Shown piece after piece: positions 14,896 to 21,559 of a stretch of DNA of 25,397 nucleotides. This stretch comes from a virus, in the IMG/VR virus record IMGVR_UViG_3300025543_000189, positions 1 through 25,397 of that record, one strand, 5' to 3'. The number at the start of each line of letters is the position of its first letter. The first letter of the stretch is position 1. The notes under the pieces are model-generated. The model was not told the DNA's origin, did no database searches, and was given only the letters and a program-made list of their open reading frames with translations. The position numbers and the translations under genes were made by a program.

Positions 14896-14915
14896 CCCCG
14901 GCCGCAAAGCCGGGG
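14896..14915 (-). terminator. Rho-independent terminator after the zinc-ribbon gene
   Basis: A 7-bp GC-rich perfect stem (CCCCGGC / GCCGGGG) with a 6-nt loop is followed on the minus strand by CTTTTTTG. It lies between the zinc-ribbon gene (stop at 14933) and the tail-terminator-like gene, dividing the packaging block from the tail block. Confidence 0.85.
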
Positions 14916-14932
14916 TACTATTTAATTGCTTC

Positions 14933-15235
14933 TTATAAAAACAACAGGTAAAAAAGAGTAAAGAAAAGAAAAAGAAAAACCGCAAAAAATACTACGGCCT
15001 CTTTTCGCTTTGTGCTTTTATTCCTTTTCTTGTAGAGTTTTAACGAGCGGCCGCAATTCGGGCAAGTGGGCCAATTTTCGCGCTTGCCCTCCTCGTAGAA
15101 ATCGCCGTAATACAGCGGGTTAACCTCGTCACCGTAGGTAATACGCCCGAGCTGGTCCGCAACCTTTACGAATCCGTTAAATCCAAACGCGGCGTGAAGG
15201 CCCTCGCATTTTTTGCACTCTTTTTGATCTGTCAT
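14933..15235 (-). CDS. Zinc-ribbon protein with C-terminal membrane anchor
   Basis: A 100-residue protein with two Cys pairs, CKKC at 7-10 and CPNC at 58-61, far apart in sequence but suited to form one zinc ribbon. Between them is a Tyr/Gly-rich segment (ITYGDEVNPLYYGDFYEEGK). A basic stretch (KLYKKRNKSTKRK) is followed by a 22-residue hydrophobic C-terminus with no charge (79-100), so the protein should be tail-anchored with its zinc domain in the cytoplasm. It starts 2 nt after the 139-aa gene and is the last gene before a terminator. No known family comes to mind. A part in host takeover or lysis timing is possible but unsupported. Confidence 0.65.
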   Translation of the reverse strand: MTDQKECKKCEGLHAAFGFNGFVKVADQLGRITYGDEVNPLYYGDFYEEGKRENWPTCPNCGRSLKLYKKRNKSTKRKEAVVFFAVFLFLFFTLFYLLFL

Positions 15236-15237
15236 CT

Positions 15238-15657
15238 TTAGATAGTGTTTACGCCCGTGGAGGCTTTTTTATAAAAGTATTTAGTTATATGTAAGCGCTC
15301 GCCGGTCCGGGCCGTAACCCAGTGCACCGCTTCAAGCTTTACTATTTTAATTCCGTTGGCTTGGAAGGCTTGTTTTACCTTAACCAGCATAACGCGCCGC
15401 CCTCCGTGCTTTATGTACATTCCGGGTTTTAGATCAATAGCTTTCATAGCTTTTAAAAGTTTGCGCCAGTCGCTGAGTGGTAGCTGGTCCAAATTCTTTA
15501 AAATCTGCATCTCGTGAGCGTACCACTTTTTAACTACTTCGTCCTGGGCTTCGCGGCTTAGCGCTAAAAAATTTATACCGCGGGTTTTTGTGTAGCTTAA
15601 AATTTTAGCCGCGAACGCGTCCGCCAGCTCTTCGATTCTTTGTTTTTCGGTTGTCAT
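15238..15657 (-). CDS. Helical protein with KOW-like C-terminal half, unknown function
   Basis: A 139-residue protein starting MTTEKQRIEELADAFAAKIL. An earlier in-frame TTG (15693) would add 12 residues that coincide with the promoter and leader, so the ATG at 15657 is preferred. Residues 1-70 are charged helices; residues ~75-139 are beta with DLKPGMYIKHGGRRVMLVKVKQ, a strand-turn-strand like the opening of small beta-barrel (KOW/SH3-like) domains, then VKLEAVHWVTARTGERLHITKYF. This suggests nucleic-acid binding but is not decisive. The gene has its own promoter and an operator-like element, sharing both with the 74-aa gene at 21560-21784. It is followed 2 nt later by the zinc-ribbon gene. 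Confidence 0.6.
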   Translation of the reverse strand: MTTEKQRIEELADAFAAKILSYTKTRGINFLALSREAQDEVVKKWYAHEMQILKNLDQLPLSDWRKLLKAMKAIDLKPGMYIKHGGRRVMLVKVKQAFQANGIKIVKLEAVHWVTARTGERLHITKYFYKKASTGVNTI

Positions 15658-15680
15658 ATTCTTTCGGTTTATTTGATACC

Positions 15681-15722
15681 CGATATTAAACAAACTTTAA
15701 TTAAATACCAAACAAAGTTTAA
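15681..15722 (-). promoter_or_regulatory. Promoter with double operator-like site, before the 139-aa gene
   Basis: On the minus strand TTTG (15709-15712), 20 nt, then TAATATCG (15681-15688) fits the Bacteroidota promoter form TTTG-N19-21-TAnnTTTG with changes in the -7 box. Two dyads, AAAC-AAA-GTTT (15710-15720) and TTAAAC-AAA-CTTTAA (15686-15700), lie 22 bp apart and cover both boxes. The leader AATAAACCGAAA follows, and the start comes ~24 nt after the -7 box. Confidence 0.6.
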
Positions 15723-15725
15723 TAT

Positions 15726-16418
15726 TTATTTTTGTGTTCCGCTTTTCCGGCGCTCTATATTCCGTAAATTTTCCTGATAAGCCGCTTTAGTTTGCTGGTA
15801 AAGTAGATCTATGTAAACTTCCTCCGCGGCCCATTGGTAGACGTCGTAAGGCTTGCAGCCGTAGCGCGACGCGACGCCCTCAACTATCGCATAGGTTCCG
15901 AACGTATGAAGCGCACCAATCCCGGCCTCTTCCTGATCTTCGTTAGGCGGCTCGCCTTTCAGGTCCTTAAACCTTTCAAATAGTTTGGTAAGCTCCGCGA
16001 AGACCAAAGCGCCCAGGGCCATTAGCTCCACGGCGTCGAAGTCCTGCAGGCGGTCCGCGTAATAGACTTTAACTAAAGCCGGGAAAAGCAAATAGGGTTT
16101 TTTATGATCTATTAGGCGGAGCCGCCCGACCTCCGCGCGCTCGTACGTGCCGCCAGCTATGTCCACATCCGGGAGCTCCGCAGCGGGGCTAAGGTTTGCG
16201 GCCAGGTCGTCTAAATCATCTATAAAACTAACGAGCTCGTAAAGGGCTAAAATTTGCCCGCTGTTAAGCGCTCGGACCTCCGCGGCGGTTAGTGTGCTTA
16301 GGGCTTCGATAATAGCGCGCGGCCCTTCTTTTTGGATGCCCAGCAGGTCCGCGGCGGTTACGTCACGCCAGGAAGTCTTGAAAGTGACTACCTTTTGATT
16401 TACGTTTAGTTTTACCAT
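15726..16418 (-). CDS. Unknown protein after TerL (tail-chaperone-like pattern)
   Basis: A 230-residue protein that starts inside the terminase gene, overlapping its last 56 nt in another frame. The N-terminus (LNVNQKVVTFKTSWRDVTAADLLGIQ) followed by helices and an IDDLDDLAANL stretch resembles proteins of Bacteroidota phages that start with a 'W-x-x-hT-x-x-x-L' motif. The C-terminal YGCKPYDVYQWAAEEVYIDLLYQQTKAAY is like the end of some tail-assembly chaperones, where a 'G-x-x-hxxV' turn precedes a helix. If so, it is far from the tape measure (which starts 5.4 kb on) and there is no frameshift product. The family is not certain. It is coded with the terminase, so it is late. Confidence 0.5.
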   Translation of the reverse strand: MVKLNVNQKVVTFKTSWRDVTAADLLGIQKEGPRAIIEALSTLTAAEVRALNSGQILALYELVSFIDDLDDLAANLSPAAELPDVDIAGGTYERAEVGRLRLIDHKKPYLLFPALVKVYYADRLQDFDAVELMALGALVFAELTKLFERFKDLKGEPPNEDQEEAGIGALHTFGTYAIVEGVASRYGCKPYDVYQWAAEEVYIDLLYQQTKAAYQENLRNIERRKSGTQK

Positions 16419-17679
16419 GTGAGCGGCTTTTATAGTTCGGTGTGTAATTGGTTAGCAGCATAACGGCTAAATAGCGGGCCGCGTCTATCGCGTGGTTAAA
16501 AGCGTCAACCGGTTTATTAGTCGCTTTGCCTGTCTTCTTATCCTTCGCCCAGCTGTAGGTGCGGAGCTCTTTTATAAGGTTTAGGCTTCGCGACGTTACC
16601 AGCATCTCGTAGCCCTGTAAAAGATCAATACCAAAGTTAACGCTATCTTTTCCCTTGTCCGCCGGTAAGACGTTAAACCCGTAACTAACCAGCTCTTTAA
16701 TGCTCTTGGGCTCCGCCTGGTCCGCGTAGATTGGCACGCCGGGTTTAACGCCTACCTGCTTATAAAGCGCGGCCAGGTCTGAGTTTAGCAGGCCTTTCTG
16801 GTAAATAAGCTCGTCTAGTATTATTTTGCCGTCCCACGCGTACACCGCGACGGTTGCCGCCGGGTCGTTAGTAAATCCAAAGTCTTGACCGTAACCCAAA
16901 AGCTTAGCGCTTTCCGGAACGGTGCTTATTTGCTTCCAATTGTCAAAAATAACACCTTCCAGGCTGCCAAGTAATCCAAGGCCGTAAACCTTCCACCAAT
17001 TAGCCCAATAAGCATTTTTAATATTTGGCTCCGCGAAGAGTGTCGGCCCCTCCAGGCTTTCATCTATAAACGCCTTCGTGCGGTTCTTTTCGATTTCCTT
17101 AACTATTGAGGGCGCGAGCGCTTCGTTGTCTTTGTAGGTTAATGTAAGCGTTACGGCGTCCGGGTCGTTAGCCAGCTCCGTGTGCACCCAGAATTCATTA
17201 GACGGATTATAATCTAACCAAATCTCGTCATCGGTTCGAATGGCGAGCTGGTAGTATGTTTCAAAGCTTAGGTTGTTTGCTTCGTTTATATAAAGGATAT
17301 TACGCCGGGGGCCTCTTACTTTTGTCTCGCTTTCCGCACTAAAAAATTCAATGTAGGATCCGTTCGGAAATTTATAAACGCGGTCCGTTTTGTTATAATC
17401 TGCCTCGCGCCAGCGGCCCGTGCTTACCATAAACTTTTTAAAATCTCTTATCGCCCCTTTTTTCAGGTGTGGCACGCTTTCCGCAACTACTGAAATGGTT
17501 AGGCCTTTTTGTTTTATAGCCTTGTCCACTAAAACTGGTATTATTCCTACAGTTTTTCCTGCAGACGTTCCGCCTGGTATTATCTTAGTTCTTTTGCCGG
17601 TATGCCTGAGGCCGCGGAGCTTGCGGACCGCCGTAGTGACGCGCCAACCTTCGACGGCTTTAACGGTCTTCGCTATCAT
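16363..17679 (-). CDS. terL: Terminase large subunit
   Basis: A 438-residue packaging motor. With numbering from the TTG one codon upstream of the chosen ATG (17679): Walker A GGTSAGKT at 37-44, Walker B LYINEA with Glu134, a coupling/C-motif region near LDYNPSNEF (157-164), and the nuclease part with Asp267 (YGQDFGFTNDP), Asp321 (YADQAEP) and Asp400 (DAFNHAIDAARY). This is the ATPase plus RNase H-like nuclease pair of the Terminase_3/6 type, somewhat compact in length. It cuts concatemeric DNA and drives it into the prohead. The gene overlaps the end of the small subunit by ~20 nt, so the two are translated together. The C-terminal ~20 residues are basic (YKSRSHGKTKRKSKG), as in other terminases. 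Confidence 0.95.
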   Translation of the reverse strand: MIAKTVKAVEGWRVTTAVRKLRGLRHTGKRTKIIPGGTSAGKTVGIIPVLVDKAIKQKGLTISVVAESVPHLKKGAIRDFKKFMVSTGRWREADYNKTDRVYKFPNGSYIEFFSAESETKVRGPRRNILYINEANNLSFETYYQLAIRTDDEIWLDYNPSNEFWVHTELANDPDAVTLTLTYKDNEALAPSIVKEIEKNRTKAFIDESLEGPTLFAEPNIKNAYWANWWKVYGLGLLGSLEGVIFDNWKQISTVPESAKLLGYGQDFGFTNDPAATVAVYAWDGKIILDELIYQKGLLNSDLAALYKQVGVKPGVPIYADQAEPKSIKELVSYGFNVLPADKGKDSVNFGIDLLQGYEMLVTSRSLNLIKELRTYSWAKDKKTGKATNKPVDAFNHAIDAARYLAVMLLTNYTPNYKSRSHGKTKRKSKGSHFQDFLA

Positions 17680-18130
17680 CAAAAATAGGCTGGTACTCTA
17701 TTAGCTTGTTTTCCACCTTGTCAACTAGACCGAGCTCGCGTGCTATGATTGACGGATTAAGCAGTCCCGCCGCCGCGCCTTCTATCTTTTGGCTGTACAT
17801 TATCTCGCGCGCCTGCGCTATGATTTCCGAGAAGCCGTCTCCCTTTCCGCCCTTCTCGTACTCGTAGAGCGTCGAAGAGCCGCACCCCGTAAAGCCGCAA
17901 AAGCCCTGAATAGTCATACATCGCATTTTTGGAAGGCTGTAAACCTTAACGCGCTCCGCTCCGCCGGATGTTTTGATCTTCTGTAAAACGGCCTCTTTTA
18001 GCGGGTTCTCTTCTATGTATTGGAAGTAGTCGTTAAAGGCTTCGCGTAACTCGTCCGGGCTGCTAAATCTACGCGGCGCCCCGGTGTTAATCCTAAACAT
18101 CCAGTGTTTATTTCCTATCGGTCCGGGCAT
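17660..18130 (-). CDS. terS: Terminase small subunit
   Basis: A 156-residue protein, start taken at ATG 18130 (MPGPIGNKHWMF); a TTG two codons earlier is also possible. It begins with a GNKHW/ SSPDELREAFNDYFQYIEENPL segment, continues with a helix-turn-helix-like part MRCMTIQGFCGFTGCGSSTLYEYEKG, and ends with a long helix FSEIIAQAREIMYSQKIEGAAAGLLNPSIIARELGLVDKVE. The 'LY-x-YE', 'I-x-x-x-K-x-x-G-A-x-x-G-h-x-N-P-x-I-A-x-R-x-LGL-x-DK' pattern is that of DNA-packaging small subunits of the P22 gp3/related type. It recognises the packaging start on the genome; that site often lies within or near this gene. It has its own promoter, next to the repeat-rich gap. Confidence 0.85.
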   Translation of the reverse strand: MPGPIGNKHWMFRINTGAPRRFSSPDELREAFNDYFQYIEENPLKEAVLQKIKTSGGAERVKVYSLPKMRCMTIQGFCGFTGCGSSTLYEYEKGGKGDGFSEIIAQAREIMYSQKIEGAAAGLLNPSIIARELGLVDKVENKLIEYQPIFDDSEDR

Positions 18131-18134
18131 ATTC

Positions 18135-18181
18135 AAATAAAGTTTAATACAATGTTAAATCTTTTGAGGTTCAAAAGCAAG
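18135..18181 (-). promoter_or_regulatory. Promoter of the small terminase gene with operator half-site
   Basis: On the minus strand CTTG (18178-18181), 20 nt, then TAACATTG (18150-18157) fits the same promoter form as the ones at 15.7 and 21.8 kb. The leader (18135-18149) carries AAATAAAGTTTAA, one base from the operator-like element of the others. The start at 18130 lies 20 nt after the -7 box. Confidence 0.55.
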
Positions 18182-18274
18182 ACGGCTATAAAACTAAACT
18201 TTTCTACAATAAGCCGAGGGCCCTAAAATTCTTATTTACAAGCTAACCAATTAAAAACCAATACGTTAAGCCAA

Positions 18275-18422
18275 AAAGTAAACAAGTAAACACGAATCCC
18301 ATATAATATTCTGGAGCTATAGGGGTGTCTGGTTTACTACTATGTATAACATACTACCTAAAATACACACCCCCCTATCTATTCTATATCTTTCTTTATA
18401 TTATTGTTTACTTGTTTACTTT
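18275..18422. repeat. 18-bp perfect inverted repeat, arms 112 bp apart
   Basis: Arms at 18275-18292 and 18405-18422 are exact reverse complements. Each arm holds two GTAAACAA-like units in tandem with an 8-bp step. The DNA between contains a C-rich run (CACCCCCCT) and is AT-rich otherwise. Confidence 0.9.
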
Positions 18423-18514
18423 ATACTAATAATAGGCTTATACATTAAATAAAGCGGGTTTTTAGTGGTAAACAAAGAAGGTAAACAAGAACCCGAAAAA
18501 GGCGCCTCGTTTAC
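18278..18514. repeat. Cluster of GTAAACAA sites (iteron-like)
   Basis: Plus-strand copies at 18278, 18286 (last base C), 18468 and 18481; minus-strand copies at 18404-18411, 18412-18419 and 18509-18514 (GTAAACGA). Seven sites in 240 bp is far above chance for an 8-mer. They could bind a replication initiator, a repressor or an activator. Confidence 0.75.
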
Positions 18515-18525
18515 CCACCAATGAA

Positions 18526-18555
18526 AAAAGCCGCCTTTTTACCAAAGCGGCTTTT
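18526..18555 (-). terminator. Terminator closing the replication operon
   Basis: A 9-bp perfect stem AAAAGCCGC / GCGGCTTTT with a 12-nt loop; on the minus strand a T6 run follows. It lies 40 bp past the stop of the 64-aa gene. The plus-strand side also has a T-rich run (CTTTTAACTTTTT), so it may act in both directions. Confidence 0.85.
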
Positions 18556-18590
18556 AACTTTTTAACTTATAATCTTAACTTTTTAACTTA
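18554..18590. repeat. 16-bp direct repeat TTAACTTTTTAACTTA
   Basis: Two exact copies, 18554-18569 and 18575-18590, stepped by 21 bp (two helical turns). They lie directly after the stop of the 64-aa gene and overlap the end of the terminator stem. The motif shares the TTAA-C/TTTT style of the operator-like elements but is not the same. Confidence 0.8.
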
Positions 18591-18595
18591 AAACC

Positions 18596-18790
18596 TCAAT
18601 AAATTTTATAATTGGTTTTGTTAAAATTTAACTTTGCGGAAGTTAAAAAATTACCCCCTTTGCTAAATTCCACGGCGATATCCTGCCAGTCTTCTACTGG
18701 CCTCTCCTGTATTTTTGTTAGTAGCTCCAAAATCGCAGCTTCTTTTTCTACCGGTGTAGGCGCAACAATTTTAATGTTTACATCAACCAT
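18596..18790 (-). CDS. Small protein of unknown function
   Basis: A 64-residue protein starting MVDVNIKIVAPTPVEKEAAI. One strand is followed by a helix (EKEAAILELLTKIQERPVEDWQDIAVEF), then a short GGNFLTSAKLNFNKTNYKIY tail. Its start overlaps the coiled-coil gene upstream by 13 nt, so it is probably translated with it. It is the last gene of the replication block. No family is recognised. Confidence 0.55.
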   Translation of the reverse strand: MVDVNIKIVAPTPVEKEAAILELLTKIQERPVEDWQDIAVEFSKGGNFLTSAKLNFNKTNYKIY

Positions 18791-19164
18791 ACTTTCCCAT
18801 TTTTAGCCGTAAAATTATCATTTAGTATTGATTCAATCGCGTCAAGCTTAGAAGAGTCAATAAACTCCCAGGAATCTGAAAGCTTTTCAAACACCAAGCT
18901 TTTCTGCATTGAATCCAATTCAAGAAGGCCTATTACCTCCGCGTCTATTTTCTCCCAGAAAATGTCGCGCTCCGCGTTTTTTTCTTCTAGCTCTTTTATA
19001 GTCTTTTCGAACGCCTCCACGGCTTCGCGGTGCTCTTCTTTTGCCAGCTCCACGGCTTCGTTAGCCTTCGCCCTTTCCATATCCATCATGTCGGAAACAT
19101 CACGCTCGGCCAGCTCGATTTCAGCCAGCAAATCTTTTAATTTTTCTTTTAGTTTTTTGGTCAT
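18778..19164 (-). CDS. Coiled-coil protein of unknown function
   Basis: A 128-residue protein, charged and helical: residues 1-70 are a near-continuous coiled coil (KKLKEKLKDLLAEIELAERD..., EEHREAVEAFEKTIKELEEK). The rest has FWEKIDAEVIGLLELDSMQKSL and a compact C-terminus ending AKNGKVWLM. No Cys, no signal, no membrane segment. It lies 12 nt after the SNF2 helicase gene and overlaps the next gene. It may be a partner of the helicase or a replication accessory factor, but only its place suggests so. Confidence 0.6.
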   Translation of the reverse strand: MTKKLKEKLKDLLAEIELAERDVSDMMDMERAKANEAVELAKEEHREAVEAFEKTIKELEEKNAERDIFWEKIDAEVIGLLELDSMQKSLVFEKLSDSWEFIDSSKLDAIESILNDNFTAKNGKVWLM

Positions 19165-19176
19165 TTCTGTAAGTGT

Positions 19177-20595
19177 TTAGGTGTATTTTTTAACTAGGTC
19201 TTTTATAAATCCTATCTGGCTTTTGTCCGCTTTTACCGCGTGCATAAGTTCGCCCTCGGTCGCGTCCTTATCTGCTAGGCTCCGCGCTACGCGCTCGTCT
19301 ATAGTGCCGGCGGCTATTATCCTGTAAATGAAAACCTGCTTAGCTTTCTGGCCCTGTCTATAAAGTCGGGCTATTAATTGTTTATAAAGCTCCGAGCTCC
19401 AATTCAAGCCAAACCAGGCAATATAATTAGAGCCGTTTTGAATGTTAAGCCCGTGCCCGCCGCTGGCCGGGTGTAAGATCAGCATAGGAACGCGCCCCGC
19501 GTTCCAGTCGTCTATGTCCTGCTGGCCACTCAGAACCCGCGCACCATCCTTAGCGAACCGCTTTAAAATCCGGGCGGTATCATGCTTAAAAGATACCGCA
19601 ACGAGTAGCGGTTTGCCGTTGGTAGCTTCTACCACGTCTTCTAATTTGTCTAATTTTAAGTCGTGGATTTTGTGCACGTTCCGCTCGGCGTCGTAAACCG
19701 CGCCGTTTGCATACTGCAGCAACTTGTTAGAAAGCGCGGCGGCGTTTGCTACGCTTATTTCTTGGCCTGCTCCTAGTTCGTTTATAAGGTCTAAAACTAA
19801 TTCCTTTTCGAAGTTGTCGTAACCTTCGCGAACCGCCGCCGGGAAAATTACCGGCTCGTCTATTATAAGCTTGTCAGGCATGTCTAAGAAGTCCTCAGCT
19901 TTCATGCTTATGCAAATGTCGCCTATCTCCTCATATATTCTTTTTTGCTGCTTATCATCTGCCAGCGCATAGCTGTAAACTATTGAGCCGTTGCGGGCGT
20001 CGGGTTTAAAATATTCGTTTCTATAACGCCCAATCGAAGCACCTAAGCGCTCGCCGCCGTCAATAAGATAAACCTGGGCCCATAGATCAATTAAGCCGTT
20101 GGGCGCCGGCGTACCGGTCAAACCTACCACGCGAGGCACCGACTTGCGGACCCGCTTAAGCGCTTTAAATCTTTGGCTTTGGTGATTCTTAAAACTGCTT
20201 AGCTCGTCAAGTAAAAGCATATCAAAAGGTAGCATAGAGCCGCCGTATTGCTCCACTAACCAAGGCACGTTGTCTTTGCTAATTAGATAAATGTCCGCGC
20301 TTACTTCTAAAGCTTTGGAGCGCTTAGCCGGCGGACCCGCAACCAGGCTAAACTTAAGCGAGCGGGTGTGCTGCCACTTAAGCGCCTCCTGGGTCCAGAC
20401 GCTTTCAACCACGCGCTTAGGACCTACAACCAGCACGCGCTCCACTTCTAAGCAGTCGATTAGCTCGCGTATAGCTGTAAGGCTTATGATAGTCTTTCCC
20501 AGGCCCATGTCTAAAAAGAGCCCGGCGCCGTCGTTTTTAAGTATGTGGTTTACTCCGAACGTCTGGTAGTCGTGAAGGTTTGAGGCGTTTAGCAT
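19177..20595 (-). CDS. SNF2-family DEAD-like helicase
   Basis: A 472-residue superfamily 2 ATPase of the short phage SNF2 type. Visible motifs: Q-like LHDYQTFGVNHIL at 7-19, motif I LDMGLGKTI at 28-36, motif Ia VLVVGPKRVV, motif II LLLDELSSF with Asp130-Glu131 (DELS), motif III GLTGTPAPN at 158-166, and, in the second lobe, SGGHGLNIQNGSNYIAWFGLNW and motif VI QLIARLYRQGQK. It moves on double-stranded DNA using ATP. In phages it commonly lies beside a VRR-NUC nuclease gene, as here (5 nt away), and is thought to serve replication or recombination. All catalytic motifs look intact. Confidence 0.93.
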   Translation of the reverse strand: MLNASNLHDYQTFGVNHILKNDGAGLFLDMGLGKTIISLTAIRELIDCLEVERVLVVGPKRVVESVWTQEALKWQHTRSLKFSLVAGPPAKRSKALEVSADIYLISKDNVPWLVEQYGGSMLPFDMLLLDELSSFKNHQSQRFKALKRVRKSVPRVVGLTGTPAPNGLIDLWAQVYLIDGGERLGASIGRYRNEYFKPDARNGSIVYSYALADDKQQKRIYEEIGDICISMKAEDFLDMPDKLIIDEPVIFPAAVREGYDNFEKELVLDLINELGAGQEISVANAAALSNKLLQYANGAVYDAERNVHKIHDLKLDKLEDVVEATNGKPLLVAVSFKHDTARILKRFAKDGARVLSGQQDIDDWNAGRVPMLILHPASGGHGLNIQNGSNYIAWFGLNWSSELYKQLIARLYRQGQKAKQVFIYRIIAAGTIDERVARSLADKDATEGELMHAVKADKSQIGFIKDLVKKYT

Positions 20596-20600
20596 CCTGT

Positions 20601-20993
20601 TTAAATTTTACAATGTCTACACCGCATCTGGCCGCCGCCGCAAAATTTGCATTTCTCGAATTGCTTAGCCTCGTCCGTATATATCTCGGTAATCTGCTTA
20701 GTCGCCGGGCGGTATAGGTCCGCTAGGGAGGTTAGCAGGGTGTCCACCATAGCGGCGGAGTTTGCCACGTACACGCGGACGCCTAAGGCTTCAAGCTTTC
20801 GCGCTACATGGAGCTGGCGGGGCCTAAGCTTCAAGCCTTCGCCTTTGGTCTCCACGAAGAAAACCAGACCGCCCGGCATAATACAAAGCCTGTCAGGTAT
20901 GCCCGCGAAGTAAACCGCGGGAAACTTTAAACAAAGACCGCCCAGATTTTCTATGCCTAAGCGTAGCTTTTTTTCTATTTGTTTTTCAGTCAT
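20601..20993 (-). CDS. VRR-NUC domain nuclease with zinc-finger tail
   Basis: A 130-residue protein. The first ~95 residues are a VRR-NUC (PD-(D/E)XK) fold: Glu7/Lys8 helix, the GIPDR loop at 31-35, the strand LVFFVETKGEG with Glu48 and Lys50, RPRQ at 57-60, and the helix ending GVRVYVANSAAMVDTLL. The last 20 residues hold CKFC (115-118) and CRHC (125-128), which should bind one zinc ion; this tail is an addition to the minimal VRR-NUC of phages. It likely cuts branched or flapped DNA during replication or recombination together with the SNF2 helicase next to it. Confidence 0.9.
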   Translation of the reverse strand: MTEKQIEKKLRLGIENLGGLCLKFPAVYFAGIPDRLCIMPGGLVFFVETKGEGLKLRPRQLHVARKLEALGVRVYVANSAAMVDTLLTSLADLYRPATKQITEIYTDEAKQFEKCKFCGGGQMRCRHCKI

Positions 20994-21005
20994 AAGATTA
21001 TATTT

Positions 21006-21539
21006 TTAAATATGAACCGGCATAATTATTCCTTTTGCGTCTAAGCCAGTACCAAAAGGGCTAACTAAAATAGGCTTATTAGTCCCCCAAAATTGAAGTT
21101 TTAAGCTCTTATTTTTCTCACTAGGAGCCGTAAGGCCCTCGGCTAAAAGAACAAGCAACGCTGGGTTGATTCCTATTTGGCTCAGCTCTTTTGCGTCGGA
21201 TTCTTTGGGAAAAACGTTGTCTAAATCGGGGTAATTTTCGTCTAGCTTAAAAACAGGAGCTAACTTGTCAGACTTATTTTTAAGAAAAACTCTAAAAAAG
21301 TCACCTTCAAATTTTAGCGCCACAACGTCTAAAGTTGTTAAGAGCTTGAAACTATCAGCCTTCATGTACAAGGGGTATTCTGGCAGGTCTTCAATTTCTA
21401 AACAAGTGCCTTCCGTTTGGACTATCGCGGCAATATGAGTGTTACAGGCCCTTAGGTCTTTTCTTGTAATTCTTACGCAAGCAAGCGCGGGGCGCAGGCC
21501 GTCATCTTTTGCAGTTAATAAATGTAATTTAGGGAGCAT
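21006..21539 (-). CDS. Possible sliding-clamp-like protein
   Basis: A 177-residue protein with two signs of a DNA polymerase III beta clamp fold. Near the start, RPALACVRITRKDLRACNTHIAAIVQ resembles the clamp segment 'h-x-h-x-x-x-x-h-x-A-T-D-x-x-x-h'. At the end, NKPILVSPFGTGLDAKGIIMPVHI resembles the clamp C-terminus '...Pxxhxx....hxMPhxL'. Between lie strands (DSFKLLTTLDVVALKFEG, FFRVFLKN) and INPALLVLLAEGL, like the helix of the last clamp domain. Bacterial clamps have ~370 residues and three domains; this one would have about one and a half. It lies in the replication block beside the nuclease and helicase. The match is by pattern only. Confidence 0.4.
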   Translation of the reverse strand: MLPKLHLLTAKDDGLRPALACVRITRKDLRACNTHIAAIVQTEGTCLEIEDLPEYPLYMKADSFKLLTTLDVVALKFEGDFFRVFLKNKSDKLAPVFKLDENYPDLDNVFPKESDAKELSQIGINPALLVLLAEGLTAPSEKNKSLKLQFWGTNKPILVSPFGTGLDAKGIIMPVHI

Positions 21540-21559
21540 AATTTTTAAGGGGTTAGGTT

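Larger units (their letters stand above)
18131..18595. other. Gene-free, repeat-rich region between replication and packaging genes
   Basis: About 465 bp, AT-rich, without a supported gene on either strand. It holds, from left to right, the small-terminase promoter, an 18-bp perfect inverted repeat with 112 bp between arms, six or seven GTAAACAA-like sites, a terminator hairpin and a 16-bp direct repeat. Such sets are found at phage replication origins and at control regions. The sequence gives no direct proof of either. Confidence 0.65.
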
